A stretch of DNA of 55,566 nt, taken from positions 1-55,566 of the forward strand of contig JAPEVF010000282.1 of assembly GCA_029747585.1 (NCBI GenBank), read 5' to 3'. Position numbers and translations under genes: made by a program. Under the pieces are notes generated by a model. That model saw nothing but the letters and a program-made list of their open reading frames with translations, did no database searches and was not told where the DNA came from. Positions 55,293-55,566 of the stretch are shown here, in pieces; within the stretch, counting starts at the first letter, position 1; each line of letters begins with the position of its first letter. The stretch comes from Pleurotus djamor (taxonomy: Eukaryota > Basidiomycota > Agaricomycetes > Agaricales > Pleurotaceae).

Positions 55293-55566
55293 GCGATTTT
55301 TGCTAGTCAGGTGATTGCAGGCCCCTTAGGAGTGTTCTACTTCGTCGTTGGCCACAACCACGACGCGTGAACAATGCACGCAGGCCGCTTTGTGGCCACT
55401 ACTTAAGCAGTGGTCAGATGTGGCTTGGTTTTTTCGCTCTTCTCTCTCTCTCCTCCCATCCACATCCCCCCGTGTCCCTTCCACAGACCACTACTCTACC
55501 TTTCCAAGTGTTCCGCGGCTTCGTACTACTTCTCACATCAGGAAAACCTGATTGTGGAAGGGAGCA

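Overview
The window reads as nuclear DNA of a filamentous basidiomycete, most likely an agaricomycete. The evidence is many short GT..AG introns (about 46-80 nt, mostly 50-67), genes packed on both strands, CT/CA-rich leaders, and a gene set of HET-domain, F-box, senescence-domain, DUF1275 and large Ser/Pro-rich proteins. No prokaryotic operon, CRISPR array, rRNA or tRNA was recognised. Several isolated single N bases sit inside otherwise good exons, and at least four of them appear to be superfluous positions that break reading frames.

Left part (1-24.5 kb): low-complexity repeats and a small element with perfect 18-bp terminal inverted repeats (1288-1629); poorly resolved hypothetical genes (3.0-4.5 kb); a dual-specificity/tyrosine phosphatase (5.0-5.7 kb, minus); a four-exon cyclophilin A (7.9-8.7 kb, minus); a HET-domain protein (10.0-12.5 kb); a roughly 2,190-residue Ser-rich protein (14.2-21.1 kb); a senescence-domain protein (21.7-23.3 kb); and a four-exon DUF1275 membrane protein (23.5-24.5 kb, minus).

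Right part (25-55.5 kb) is a rearranged F-box-rich region. Two F-box genes (25.1 and 26.9 kb) are followed by an F-box fragment on the other strand that runs into the second gene tail to tail. Next comes a degenerate tandem array of about 304-bp exon-intron units (28.9-31.0 kb, plus). An F-box gene (31.9 kb, plus) then faces a 2,108-residue SH3-TBC gene (33.9-40.8 kb, minus). Beyond a hypothetical membrane protein, an AIG1-like P-loop GTPase and a truncated F-box gene (44.3 kb), the F-box/TBC block recurs inverted: a 5'-truncated TBC copy (46.5-48.8 kb, plus) facing an F-box gene (49.2-50.7 kb, minus). A further F-box gene (51.0-52.6 kb, minus) and a second array of the same exon-intron unit (53.3-54.5 kb, minus) follow. 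The region is therefore mirror-like, with its axis near 41 kb.

The most unusual signals are the two related exon arrays on opposite strands, the inverted duplication whose truncated TBC copy keeps its protein sequence while introns and silent sites have drifted, a TBC domain that lacks both canonical catalytic fingers, and four F-box genes that all carry a 57-nt intron directly after the start codon.
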